Origin: an uncultured Burkholderiales bacterium
GTDB lineage: Bacteria > Pseudomonadota > Gammaproteobacteria > Burkholderiales > Burkholderiaceae_C
Direction: 5' to 3'
Assembly: GCA_903953985.1 (NCBI GenBank)
Contig: CAJBLW010000240.1
Location: 1 to 11,354, forward strand
DNA length: 11,354 nt
In this document: piece by piece, positions 1 through 6,169 of the stretch
How positions within the stretch are numbered: position 1 is the first letter of the stretch
How the letters are laid out: each line of letters begins with the position of its first letter
The notes under the pieces: model-generated
Database searches by the model: none
Told to the model about the DNA's origin: nothing
The model's input: the letters and a program-made list of their open reading frames with translations, nothing else
Translations under genes and position numbers: made by a program

Positions 1-708
1 ATCCTCGGCTCGCTGCAGTTCTCCGAGACACATCTGCGGGTCTACGGGCATCCCGACCTGCTCGCCGTGGCCGCCGCGGTCAACGGCGACGACTTCGTGC
101 CCTTCAACGAGGCGCTGTTCATCAAGGAGCCCGGCCTGGGCGCATCGGTGGCCTGGCACCGTGACGGCCTCACCCACTGGGACAGCCCCGACTGGGACGC
201 CGGCTCGCACGGCTTCAACTTCATGGCGCAGGTCTACGGCTGCACGCCCGCCAACGGCGTGTGGGTGGTGCCCGGGTCGCACGCCCAGCGCCACGTCGAC
301 ATCAAGGCGATGGTGGCGCGGGCCGGCTCCGACCGGTTGCCCGAGGCGGTACCGATCATCTGCCAGCCCGGAGACGTGGCGATCACCAACCGGCAGGCGG
401 TGCACGGCTCGTTCGCCAACACCAGCCCCGACTGGCGGATCACGCTCAACCTCGGCTTTCACCGGCGACGCTCGGTGCTCGGCGTGATGGGCGGCGGCAT
501 CCATGCGACGCCAGCGGTGTTCGACGACGCCCGCATCCGCGAGCGGGCCCGCGCCATCGGCTACGGTATCGACGCCCGGCGGCAGCGCTACACACATGAG
601 ACGCCTTTCGTCTATCGGCCGCACGCCGAATCGGGCGAGCGTTTCATCTGGGACGAGACCGTGCGCGCGGCGATGAAGGACTACAACCGGCTGGACCTGA
701 GCATCTGA
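1..708 (+). CDS. Phytanoyl-CoA dioxygenase (PhyH) family oxygenase, 5' end missing
   Basis: This is the C-terminal 235 residues of a non-haem Fe(II)/2-oxoglutarate-dependent dioxygenase of the PhyH family. The frame is open from the first base of the window, so the true start lies to the left. Visible family marks, numbered from the window edge, are the iron-binding HxD triad start (H53-R54-D55 in WHRDGLTHWD), the distal iron-binding histidine H135 in AVHGS, and R146 in DWRITLNLGF, expected to bind the 2-oxoglutarate carboxylate. WVVPGSH before the distal histidine is typical of the family. All catalytic ligands are present, so the enzyme is probably active. Members hydroxylate small molecules or acyl-CoA; the substrate here is unknown. 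Base composition is clearly richer in G+C than the genes to the right (42 of 60 bases at 61-120 counted by hand), and the gene is cut off from the transport cluster by a scarred spacer, so it is probably unrelated to it. The stop is TGA at 706-708. Confidence 0.85.
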   Translation: MLGSLQFSETHLRVYGHPDLLAVAAAVNGDDFVPFNEALFIKEPGLGASVAWHRDGLTHWDSPDWDAGSHGFNFMAQVYGCTPANGVWVVPGSHAQRHVDIKAMVARAGSDRLPEAVPIICQPGDVAITNRQAVHGSFANTSPDWRITLNLGFHRRRSVLGVMGGGIHATPAVFDDARIRERARAIGYGIDARRQRYTHETPFVYRPHAESGERFIWDETVRAAMKDYNRLDLSI

Positions 709-715
709 GCGGTGA

Positions 716-886
716 TCAGGCCAGGTCTTCTAGGTCGACCGTCAGGCCCAGCGCTCTGAATACTGTCGCCAACGCGGCCTGTACCCGAACAACTGGACGC
801 TTGGAAGCTTGTTTTCTAATCCCTTGGGCACTGGACTCAGAGCCTGCCAGCTGTTCCCGCCTATCATCCTTTGACCCGCCTGTTCA
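716..886 (-). pseudogene. Possible remnant of a small XRE/HTH antitoxin-like gene (C-terminal end only)
   Basis: Read on the minus strand, 886 to 716 is open for about 55 codons between an in-frame stop (884-886) and a terminal TGA (716-718). There is no credible start. The last residues, ending in VFRALGLTVDLEDLA, resemble the tail of small helix-turn-helix antitoxin-type regulators, in which a segment like LLRVLRALGL closes the HTH domain. The N-terminal DNA-recognition part is not recognisable, which suggests a decayed or truncated gene. It lies tail-to-tail with the dioxygenase gene, 7 bp past its stop. The assignment rests only on the look of about 20 residues, so it is weak; chance coding-like sequence in a GC-rich spacer is the alternative. 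Confidence 0.3.
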
Positions 887-906
887 TGGTGCACGCGCGG
901 GTCAAA
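870..906. repeat. Perfect 10-bp inverted repeat, 17-bp spacer
   Basis: TTTGACCCGC at 870-879 is the exact reverse complement of GCGGGTCAAA at 897-906. Neither strand has a T-run after the second arm, so it is not a standard intrinsic terminator. It lies beyond the 3' end of the minus-strand operon and before the dioxygenase gene end, in the scarred spacer. It could be the mark of a lost insertion element or a weak hairpin at the end of the transcript. Confidence 0.6.
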
Positions 907-942
907 TTGAAATCGGCGCACCAGATCAAATGGCCATCGGCT
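900..942. mobile_element. Possible IS21-like element end remnant (two imperfect direct repeats)
   Basis: GGTCAAATTGAAATCGGCG (900-918) and GATCAAATGGCCATCGGCT (924-942) match at 14 of 19 positions in direct orientation, 24 bp apart. IS21-family elements carry two or three short direct repeats of about this length near each end, commonly with a GGTCAA...ATCGGCG core, and the first copy looks like such an end. No transposase (IstA/IstB) reading frame is present, so this would be only a relic. The family call is by memory of typical ends and is tentative. Confidence 0.35.
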
Positions 943-987
943 TCAACACACAGGTTGCAAGACAGCACTAGATTCCAGCTGCATAGC

Positions 988-1755
988 CTACTTTCCTCCG
1001 TCTATTGAAATCGTCTGCCCGCTGATCCAGCCGGCTTGTTCCGAGGCAAAGAACAAAACCCCATTGGCAATGTCTTGCGGCGTGCCCAGGCGCTTTAGGG
1101 CAATGTTTTTCAGCAAGGCCGTCTGCCCGGCCTCGCCCATTGCATTCCATTGCCTCTCAGTGTTCGGGTTGGAACGTACGAATCCGGGTGCGATGCAGTT
1201 GACGGTAATGCCCCATTCGCCGAGTTCATGTCCGAGTTGGCGGGTCAGGCTCACCAGCCCTGCCTTGGACGCTGCATAGGCTTGGATGCCGGTGAGGGTG
1301 ATGGTCAGACCGGCTCCGCTGGCGATGTTGATGATCCGCCCGCGCTTGGCGGCCTTCATGCCGGGGGCAACCGCCTGGCACAAATAGAAAGCGCCGCTCA
1401 CGTTCACGGCAAATATGGCGTTCCATTGATCCGGAGTCACCGCCTCAAGGGGTTGGCCAACTTGTCCAAGCACACCTCCTGCGTTGTTCACCAAGATGGC
1501 AACAGGGGTGTCGGCTGCGCCGATCTCTGCCACCAGTGCTTGTACGGCCTGCGGCCGCGTAATGTCCAGCACACGGGCTTCGCACCATCCCCCTTCGGCC
1601 ACGCACAAGCGTGCAGTTTCAGCGAGCTCCTGCTCAACGATGTCCAGCGCCCATACACGAGCGCCATGGCTTGCGAGGATCTGGCAGATCGCACGGCCAA
1701 ATCCGTGCGCCGCACCTGTGACGATGGCAGTCTGGTTTGATAGGTCGATGTGCAT
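988..1755 (-). CDS. Short-chain dehydrogenase/reductase (SDR) family oxidoreductase
   Basis: A 255-residue classical SDR, the normal length for the family. The Rossmann cofactor motif TGAAHGFG is at residues 13-20, and D38 at the end of the second strand favours NAD(H) over NADP(H). D64 (LDIT) and N90-N91-A92-G93 are in place. The catalytic tetrad is N118, S146, Y160 and K164 (YAASK). The C-terminus ends in SIDGGK, as is typical. It would oxidise or reduce a secondary alcohol/ketone in the cytoplasm; the substrate cannot be read from sequence. It is the last gene of the minus-strand operon, starting 10 bp after the ketopantoate reductase-family gene, with no strong ribosome binding site of its own, so translation is probably coupled. 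The likely role is a late dehydrogenation step on the carbon skeleton released by the hydrolases of this cluster; that is inference. Confidence 0.88.
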   Translation of the reverse strand: MHIDLSNQTAIVTGAAHGFGRAICQILASHGARVWALDIVEQELAETARLCVAEGGWCEARVLDITRPQAVQALVAEIGAADTPVAILVNNAGGVLGQVGQPLEAVTPDQWNAIFAVNVSGAFYLCQAVAPGMKAAKRGRIINIASGAGLTITLTGIQAYAASKAGLVSLTRQLGHELGEWGITVNCIAPGFVRSNPNTERQWNAMGEAGQTALLKNIALKRLGTPQDIANGVLFFASEQAGWISGQTISIDGGK

Positions 1756-1765
1756 GGCGCTGCGA

Positions 1766-2818
1766 TCAGGCTGAAGCTGCAGGGGCGTTTTCGCACACTG
1801 CCATCAATTCGGAAAAAGTGTCTTTAGACATCGGTTTGCTCCCGTCCTCGATGGCATGGATCAGGGCCACCAGGCAACGGATGGCGGGCGTCGGCACGCC
1901 GACCTCGCGTCCGATCTCTGCAATGACCCCGATTTGAGGGTCGACCTCCGTCTTGCGTTTGCGCACTGCCAGGTCGCGGTAGATGCCGGAGTGTGTCTTG
2001 GCTGTGTAGCGGTTGAATTCAGCCAGAGCCGCAATCGACGCGCGCGCCCCGGCGTCGGACGCACCCGGCGCGAAACAGGCAGGATCAAACCCGTTGAACC
2101 CGATGGGCACAACGTGCCGTGCAGCAGCCACCGCCATGACTTCGCGAGCGAGCCGGTCGAACACCACAAAACGCTGCGGGTCCTCAAAATTCGCAGTCAT
2201 TGAGTCGGTGGTCAGCGCAGTGGCAAACAGCATCGCGCCGTAAGCGAGCTTGCCCCACAGATAACCCCAGATGTTGTCGGTCAGCACCGCAGCGGGCTCG
2301 AAAATGGCGAGGTCACGGTGCATCTGCCGTGTGCGTTCACGGACACTGCCGTCGATCTCGCCCACGACCACGGCGGCGCGGTTACCAAACAAGATCTCGC
2401 CAGGACCCAACCAGTCAGCCCCGTAATTGACAAAGCACCCCATGGTGCGCTCGGCGCCTGCGAGGCGGGCTATCGTTAACTCATTCAGGCCGTTTTGCGC
2501 GGAGAGAACAAAGCCATCGGGTGCGAGATGCGGTAGCAGCATGGCCATGGCGTCTTCGGTCGCCTGCGCCTTGACTGCAAGAACGATGGTTCTAAAGGTA
2601 CCACCCAGCGCTTGCGGCGTGACACAGGGCACGACTTGCCTGAACTGCTCAACCGGGCCGCTGATGTTCAAGCCCGTGGTGCTGCAGGCAGTGGCATGCT
2701 CGGCCACGATGTCCACCATCTGGACAGGTAGACCCGCACGGGTCCAATAGGCCCCCAACACGCCCCCGATGGCCCCTGCACCCCAGATCAGAATGGGTTC
2801 ACGCTGTGGCGGCATCAT
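1766..2818 (-). CDS. Ketopantoate reductase (ApbA/PanE) family dehydrogenase
   Basis: A 350-residue member of the 2-dehydropantoate 2-reductase family, somewhat longer than E. coli PanE (303). The N-terminal dinucleotide motif GAGAIG is at residues 13-18, followed by the family marks VKA (K83), QNGLNE (108-113), K190 in WGKLAYG, and E291 in KRKTEVD. K190 and E291 match the positions of the catalytic lysine and the C-terminal glutamate of PanE. D36 at the end of the second strand suggests that NAD(H) may be preferred, unlike the NADPH-specific biosynthetic enzyme. Being inside a catabolic/transport operon, it more likely interconverts a 2-hydroxy or 2-keto acid (or a similar hydroxyacid) than makes pantoate. 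Its ATG overlaps the stop of the upstream asparaginase-family gene by 4 bp (ATGA). A second in-frame ATG at codon 2 is an alternative start. Confidence 0.85.
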   Translation of the reverse strand: MMPPQREPILIWGAGAIGGVLGAYWTRAGLPVQMVDIVAEHATACSTTGLNISGPVEQFRQVVPCVTPQALGGTFRTIVLAVKAQATEDAMAMLLPHLAPDGFVLSAQNGLNELTIARLAGAERTMGCFVNYGADWLGPGEILFGNRAAVVVGEIDGSVRERTRQMHRDLAIFEPAAVLTDNIWGYLWGKLAYGAMLFATALTTDSMTANFEDPQRFVVFDRLAREVMAVAAARHVVPIGFNGFDPACFAPGASDAGARASIAALAEFNRYTAKTHSGIYRDLAVRKRKTEVDPQIGVIAEIGREVGVPTPAIRCLVALIHAIEDGSKPMSKDTFSELMAVCENAPAASA

Positions 2819-3768
2819 GCTTTTCCTATGTTGTGCAGTTCGGCATGGGTGGCCACCGTCATGTCACCCTCGGTCGTGATCCAGCCTCGGTACATGCCCA
2901 GCGTGTTGTAAGGAGCGAATGGGTTCCCAGTGGCACCGAGCGTGACCATGCCCGCACCGATTTTGTGACTGGCAAGGGTATCGAATACCAGGGTATTTGC
3001 CGCATCTTGCAGTGACTGCCCGCCGTATTGCATGCGCGCCGCAAGATCGTAAGCGGCCACCCGGCGAATGAAGATTTCCCCCTGCCCGGTGCACGACACC
3101 GCGCAAATGCCATCGTGTGCGTAGGTGCCGGCACCGATGATGGGGCTGTCACCGATTCTGCCGGGAGGTTTATTGTTGAATCCCCCAGTGGAAGTGGCTG
3201 CCGCGAGGTGTCCGTTCGCATCACGCGCCACAGCGCCTACTGTGCCGTGCTTTTCCGCTTCAGTGGCCGGAACGAACGCCCCTGTCTGGGCGAGCTGCTG
3301 AAGCAGGAGCAGGGCGTCGATGCGGCGTTGGGTGGTGAAGTAGGACGGATCCACCATGGAGACGCCGACGCTGGCCGCGAACTCGTCTGCCGCATCGCCG
3401 GCCAGCAGCACGGCTGTTGCGCCATCGAGCACAGCACGCGCGGCCTCAATCGGGTTGCGCACGCGGCGCACCATGCACACCGCTCCAGCGGCCAGATTGT
3501 TGCCGTCCATGATGGCGGCATCCAACTCATGCTCGGCGCGAGCCGTCAGCGCAGCACCATGTCCAGCGTTGAAATGCGGGCTGTCCTCCATCATGACGAC
3601 GGTCGCCTGCACAGCATCCAAGGCCGTGCCGCCGCTACTCAGAATTTTCCAGCCCGCGCGCAAAGCCAGTGCAATGTGTTCACGGCTTTCGGCCCAGTCC
3701 GCTTCGCTTTGCAGGCTGCGCTCCAGCGTGCCACACCCTCCGTGCAGCCCCAGTGCAATGCCAGCCAT
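2815..3768 (-). CDS. Isoaspartyl peptidase/L-asparaginase family Ntn hydrolase
   Basis: A 317-residue plant-type asparaginase (family T2). The precursor would cut itself before T176 in the motif HGTVGAVA, making the N-terminal nucleophile of the beta subunit. Other family marks are HGG (9-11), SPHFNAGHGA (63-72), and the substrate-binding stretch TSTGGFNNKPPGRIGDSP (192-209), with T194, R204 and D207 as expected contacts. Known members hydrolyse beta-aspartyl dipeptides and L-asparagine, releasing aspartate. No signal peptide is seen, so it acts in the cytoplasm. It is the second gene of the minus-strand operon, 8 bp after the solute-binding protein gene, and overlaps the next gene by 4 bp. 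Next to a peptide-type importer it could cleave an imported isoaspartyl or other half-amide compound. The alternative, glycosylasparaginase-like activity, is less likely given the strong match to the IaaA-type substrate loop. Confidence 0.9.
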   Translation of the reverse strand: MAGIALGLHGGCGTLERSLQSEADWAESREHIALALRAGWKILSSGGTALDAVQATVVMMEDSPHFNAGHGAALTARAEHELDAAIMDGNNLAAGAVCMVRRVRNPIEAARAVLDGATAVLLAGDAADEFAASVGVSMVDPSYFTTQRRIDALLLLQQLAQTGAFVPATEAEKHGTVGAVARDANGHLAAATSTGGFNNKPPGRIGDSPIIGAGTYAHDGICAVSCTGQGEIFIRRVAAYDLAARMQYGGQSLQDAANTLVFDTLASHKIGAGMVTLGATGNPFAPYNTLGMYRGWITTEGDMTVATHAELHNIGKA

Positions 3769-3776
3769 GTCTTATC

Positions 3777-5342
3777 TTATCTTGCCGGCTTGATGTTCAT
3801 GGCCAGCGTGTCTTCGTCCACACGCGGCTTGATGGTGACTTTGCTCTTTTGCATTGCCCAGGCCGAACCCACAGCAACAATGGGCAAGCGCTGCTTGTCT
3901 TTATCGACCAGCGCGTTGGCGTCTTCGAGGAACTTGCGGCGCTTGGCAACATCCATCTCGATGGCCGCAGCTTGCAAGAGTCGGTCCATCTCGGGGTTGT
4001 TGTAATTGAGCACATTGAACGCGCCCATCTTCTTGTCGTTCGAGTGCGCCAACGACGACAGCGTGTAATGCGCCTCGCCAGTCAGCGTGCCCCAGCCAGA
4101 CATCGACATCGAAAAATCTCCCCGAGTGCGGGCCGGGAAGAAGACCGCGGCGGGTTGTGCGTTGGGTGTGGCATCAATGCCAATCGCCGCCAGCATCTGC
4201 GCGATCGAGGTGCCGACCTGAGTGTCCCCGGGGAGGCGGTCTTTGGTGAAAGAGAACTGGATCTTGAAGCCGTTTGGATAACCCGCATCGGCCATCAGTT
4301 TTTTTGCTGCCGCCGGGTCGAACTTGGGCTCGGGCAGCGACTTGTTGAAGCCAAAGATCGACGGTGTCACCATTTGGCCGGCAGATTTGCCCAGACCTTC
4401 CATGGCGAATTCGACCAAACTTTTGCGGTCAATCGCCAGATCAATCGCTTGGCGCACGCGCAAGTCAAGCAGCGGATTTTTTGCCAGCGGCGAACCATCC
4501 TTGTTGCTGGCGTTTTGCAGCTTATCGCGCATGTCGAGTTCGACGTTGAAAACATAGACCGTGTCGATGGTCTGCACGTTGAGTTTCGAGTCGCGTTTGA
4601 GTGTGGCCACATCGGTGGCGGGCACGCGGGTAATCAGGTCAAGCTGACCGGCCTTGAGCTGGGCCACACGGGCCGCATCGTTGGCAATTTCCTTGCGCAC
4701 GTGACGTGCCCAAGGCTCCTTGGGGCCCCAGTAACCGTCAAAGCGGTCAAGCACCAGATCGCCCTTGGGTTGCCAAGACACGAATTTGTAGGGGCCGGTG
4801 CCAACCGCAGCCTTGCCCGAATTGAAGGCCTCGTTGGCGTTGTCCTTGGTCAGGCCCGCGGCAGCCTTCGCCGAGACGATGAACAGACGGATAAAGTCGT
4901 TCGGCAAGGTCGGTGATGCGCCGTCGGTGATCACCTGCACAGTGAGGGGATCGATGATTTTGACTTCCTTAACGCGGCGCACGTAGATCGTGGTCGGGTT
5001 GGGTCCTGACACCACTGGAATGCGCTCAATCGAGAATTTGACGTCTGTGGCGGTGAAATCCGAGCCGTCGTGGAACTTCACACCCTTGCGCAGCTTGAAC
5101 TCCCAAGTCGTGTTGTTGATGGCCTTCCAGCTCTCGGCCAAGCGTGGCTCGATCTCCAGGCCGTCGCCGGACCACACCAGTGTGTCGAAGACGTGCTTGA
5201 GTGATTCGGCGTGCGTGCCGGTGGCTGTGAAGTGCGGATCGATGGAGTCGGGACCCCCACGCACGCCAATGGTCAAGGTCTGAGCGCCCGCCGATGTCAG
5301 CAGCGCCGTGGCGCACAAGACGCCAGTCAAAAAGGAACGCAT
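3777..5342 (-). CDS. ABC transporter family 5 substrate-binding protein (dipeptide/oligopeptide type)
   Basis: A periplasmic extracytoplasmic binding protein of the SBP_bac_5 family (DppA/OppA-like), 521 residues from the chosen start. The signal peptide is residues 1-20 or so (MRSFLTGVLCATALLTSAGA then Q), with an AxA-type cleavage site and no lipobox cysteine. Family marks include PDSIDPHFTATG near the mature N-terminus, a central VGTGPYKF (GTGPY at 181-185) and a long C-terminal half with LRVRQAIDLAIDR. The frame opens at 5375, but ATG at 5340-5342 is chosen because AGGAG stands 7 bases upstream and the signal peptide begins there; the upstream ATG falls in the loop of a palindrome near the likely transcription start. 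It is the first gene of the minus arm and is the only binding protein for the permeases and ATPases of the plus arm. Ligands in this family include di/oligopeptides, nickel, opines and other small molecules; the ligand here is unknown. Confidence 0.92.
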   Translation of the reverse strand: MRSFLTGVLCATALLTSAGAQTLTIGVRGGPDSIDPHFTATGTHAESLKHVFDTLVWSGDGLEIEPRLAESWKAINNTTWEFKLRKGVKFHDGSDFTATDVKFSIERIPVVSGPNPTTIYVRRVKEVKIIDPLTVQVITDGASPTLPNDFIRLFIVSAKAAAGLTKDNANEAFNSGKAAVGTGPYKFVSWQPKGDLVLDRFDGYWGPKEPWARHVRKEIANDAARVAQLKAGQLDLITRVPATDVATLKRDSKLNVQTIDTVYVFNVELDMRDKLQNASNKDGSPLAKNPLLDLRVRQAIDLAIDRKSLVEFAMEGLGKSAGQMVTPSIFGFNKSLPEPKFDPAAAKKLMADAGYPNGFKIQFSFTKDRLPGDTQVGTSIAQMLAAIGIDATPNAQPAAVFFPARTRGDFSMSMSGWGTLTGEAHYTLSSLAHSNDKKMGAFNVLNYNNPEMDRLLQAAAIEMDVAKRRKFLEDANALVDKDKQRLPIVAVGSAWAMQKSKVTIKPRVDEDTLAMNIKPAR

Positions 5343-5363
5343 GGTGAAACTCCTGTTGAGGTT

Positions 5364-5386
5364 AATCACGCGCATGCCGCGTGATT
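5364..5386. promoter_or_regulatory. Perfect 9-bp-arm palindrome at the start of the minus-strand transcript
   Basis: AATCACGCG (5364-5372) is followed by CATGC (5373-5377) and then the exact reverse complement CGCGTGATT (5378-5386). It lies just downstream of the -10 box of the minus-strand promoter, about at +5 to +27, and upstream of the AGGAG ribosome binding site. This is a classic place for a repressor operator; as RNA it would also form a strong 5' hairpin. No T-run follows on either strand, so it is not a terminator. Confidence 0.7.
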
Positions 5387-5396
5387 GACAGATAGG

Positions 5397-5425
5397 AATT
5401 TAATCCCGACTTTCTTTCGAGTCAA
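5397..5425 (-). promoter_or_regulatory. Sigma70-type promoter of the binding-protein operon
   Basis: Read on the minus strand: -35 TTGACT (5420-5425, 5 of 6 consensus), a 17-bp spacer, and -10 TAAATT (5397-5402, 4 of 6). Transcription would start near 5390, giving a leader of about 48 bases with the palindrome and then AGGAG before the ATG at 5342. It lies in a locally AT-rich stretch (5401-5460 has 21 G/C of 60). Confidence 0.6.
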
Positions 5426-5429
5426 TACC

Positions 5430-5443
5430 TTTTGGAACTAATT
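5430..5443 (+). repeat. Direct repeat copy 1, TTTTGGAACTAATT
   Basis: It matches the copy at 5587-5600 at 13 of 14 bases, in the same orientation, 157 bp apart. The two copies lie on the two sides of the divergent regulatory region, and copy 1 overlaps the imperfect palindrome at 5437-5455. They may be paired regulator sites. Confidence 0.5.
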
Positions 5444-5455
5444 TGACGAATTGGT
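5437..5455. promoter_or_regulatory. Candidate MarR-type operator (19-bp imperfect palindrome)
   Basis: ACTAATTTGACGAATTGGT pairs at 7 of 9 positions about its central A. The size and A/T-rich half-sites fit sites bound by MarR dimers. It lies about 12 bp upstream of the -35 box of the minus-strand operon and on the side of the divergent MarR gene, so one protein bound here could affect both arms. Binding is inferred, not shown. Confidence 0.45.
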
Positions 5456-5586
5456 TTGTACACCGATTTCGTGCGGGCTTGTCATTCATAAACCACGATG
5501 CTGCAGTGAAAAAAAGCTGAAAATGCCGATTGCGCCAACGAGAAAGCTTGGATACCATACAGGGATCTTCACCCCTATCTTGTTCA

Positions 5587-5600
5587 TTTTGGAACGAATT
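5587..5600 (+). repeat. Direct repeat copy 2, TTTTGGAACGAATT
   Basis: Second copy of the repeat at 5430-5443, with one base different. It lies 51 bp before the preferred MarR start codon, a fitting place for autoregulation. If the MarR protein actually starts at 5523 or 5451 this copy would be inside coding sequence. Confidence 0.45.
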
Positions 5601-5651
5601 CAGCCACTCGCAGCAAACGACTCAACTGAGCCGGAAACGGGCTCAGGTGCC

Positions 5652-6158
5652 ATGCTCGTGCGACACCGGCTCGATGCGCTAACCCATGCACGACTCTGGC
5701 GTAACCCTTGCGGATTTGCTGCGCGTTTTAACTACCTGAGCCTGCGATACAACACGCCGCTTTATGGCTGGGTCGAAGAGCGCTTTGGTCTGACGCGCGC
5801 CGAGTTCGTGATTCTGTACAGCTTGGGTCTGTTCGATGGCGTGACCGCCAGCGAGATCGCTGCCTCCACTGCGTTCCCAAAGAACACGTTGAGCCGGGCG
5901 GTCAACCGCATAGCCAAATTGGGACTTATTGCACGCAGCGAAGCCCAGACCGACCGACGCCAGCAGAATTTGACGCTGACCGCCGCCGGCCAGGCCATTC
6001 TTGACGAAGCGATTCCCCGTTTCATGGCTATGGAAGAAGAAATGCTGTCGCCCCTTAGCCTGGTCGAGCGCGAAACGCTCTCGGTTTTGATGGCCAAGGT
6101 GGTGCTTTCCATGTTTGACAGCCAGCTGCAACCCTCGGCCGAACCGGCCCAACCCTGA
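5652..6158 (+). CDS. MarR-family transcriptional regulator
   Basis: A 168-residue winged-helix regulator from the chosen start, the usual MarR length. A helical N-terminal dimer region (1-45) leads into the winged HTH: GLTRAEFVILYSLG (46-59), recognition region SEIAASTAFPKNTLSRAVNRIAKLG (67-91, given as landmarks S67 to G91) and the wing with the family mark D101-R102-R103. The C-terminal helices close the dimer interface. The frame is open back to 5451, and ATG 5523 is a possible earlier start. ATG 5652 is preferred because the sequence before it (5523-5651) does not look like a MarR N-terminus and a weak AGG lies just upstream. It is the first gene of the plus arm and diverges from the binding-protein operon, so it probably controls both arms and itself in response to the imported compound or a breakdown product. 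It is followed 11 bp later by the creatininase-family gene. Confidence 0.85.
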   Translation: MLVRHRLDALTHARLWRNPCGFAARFNYLSLRYNTPLYGWVEERFGLTRAEFVILYSLGLFDGVTASEIAASTAFPKNTLSRAVNRIAKLGLIARSEAQTDRRQQNLTLTAAGQAILDEAIPRFMAMEEEMLSPLSLVERETLSVLMAKVVLSMFDSQLQPSAEPAQP

Positions 6159-6169
6159 AGGAAATATCC

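Larger units (their letters stand above)
709..987. other. Scarred intergenic junction
   Basis: This 279-bp spacer separates the convergent ends of the dioxygenase gene and the short-chain dehydrogenase gene. It holds the possible HTH-gene remnant, the perfect inverted repeat and the IS21-like direct repeats listed separately. No intact gene, tRNA or convincing intrinsic terminator was seen in it. The mix of broken pieces and the composition step across it suggest a recombination or insertion boundary. Confidence 0.55.

Noticed and set aside
870..906. Intrinsic terminator for the minus-strand operon
   Set aside because: The inverted repeat is perfect, but the second arm is not followed by a T-run on either strand and the spacer of 17 bases is long.
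1766..2818. Naming this gene panE
   Set aside because: Family membership is clear, but operon context and the likely NAD preference argue against the biosynthetic role, so no symbol is given.
3669..4916. 415-codon open frame on the plus strand opposite the binding-protein gene
   Set aside because: Low-complexity shadow frame; the opposite strand has a clear signal peptide, ribosome binding site and SBP family motifs.
5343..5375. Longer start (ATG at 5373-5375) for the binding protein
   Set aside because: It would add 11 residues in front of a good signal peptide and falls in the loop of the palindrome; the downstream ATG has AGGAG at a proper distance.
5523..5651. N-terminal extension of the MarR protein from ATG 5523 (or GTG/TTG further up)
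   Set aside because: The extra residues do not resemble a MarR N-terminus, ATG 5523 lacks a ribosome binding site, and the stretch contains a copy of the repeated control element; kept only as an alternative.
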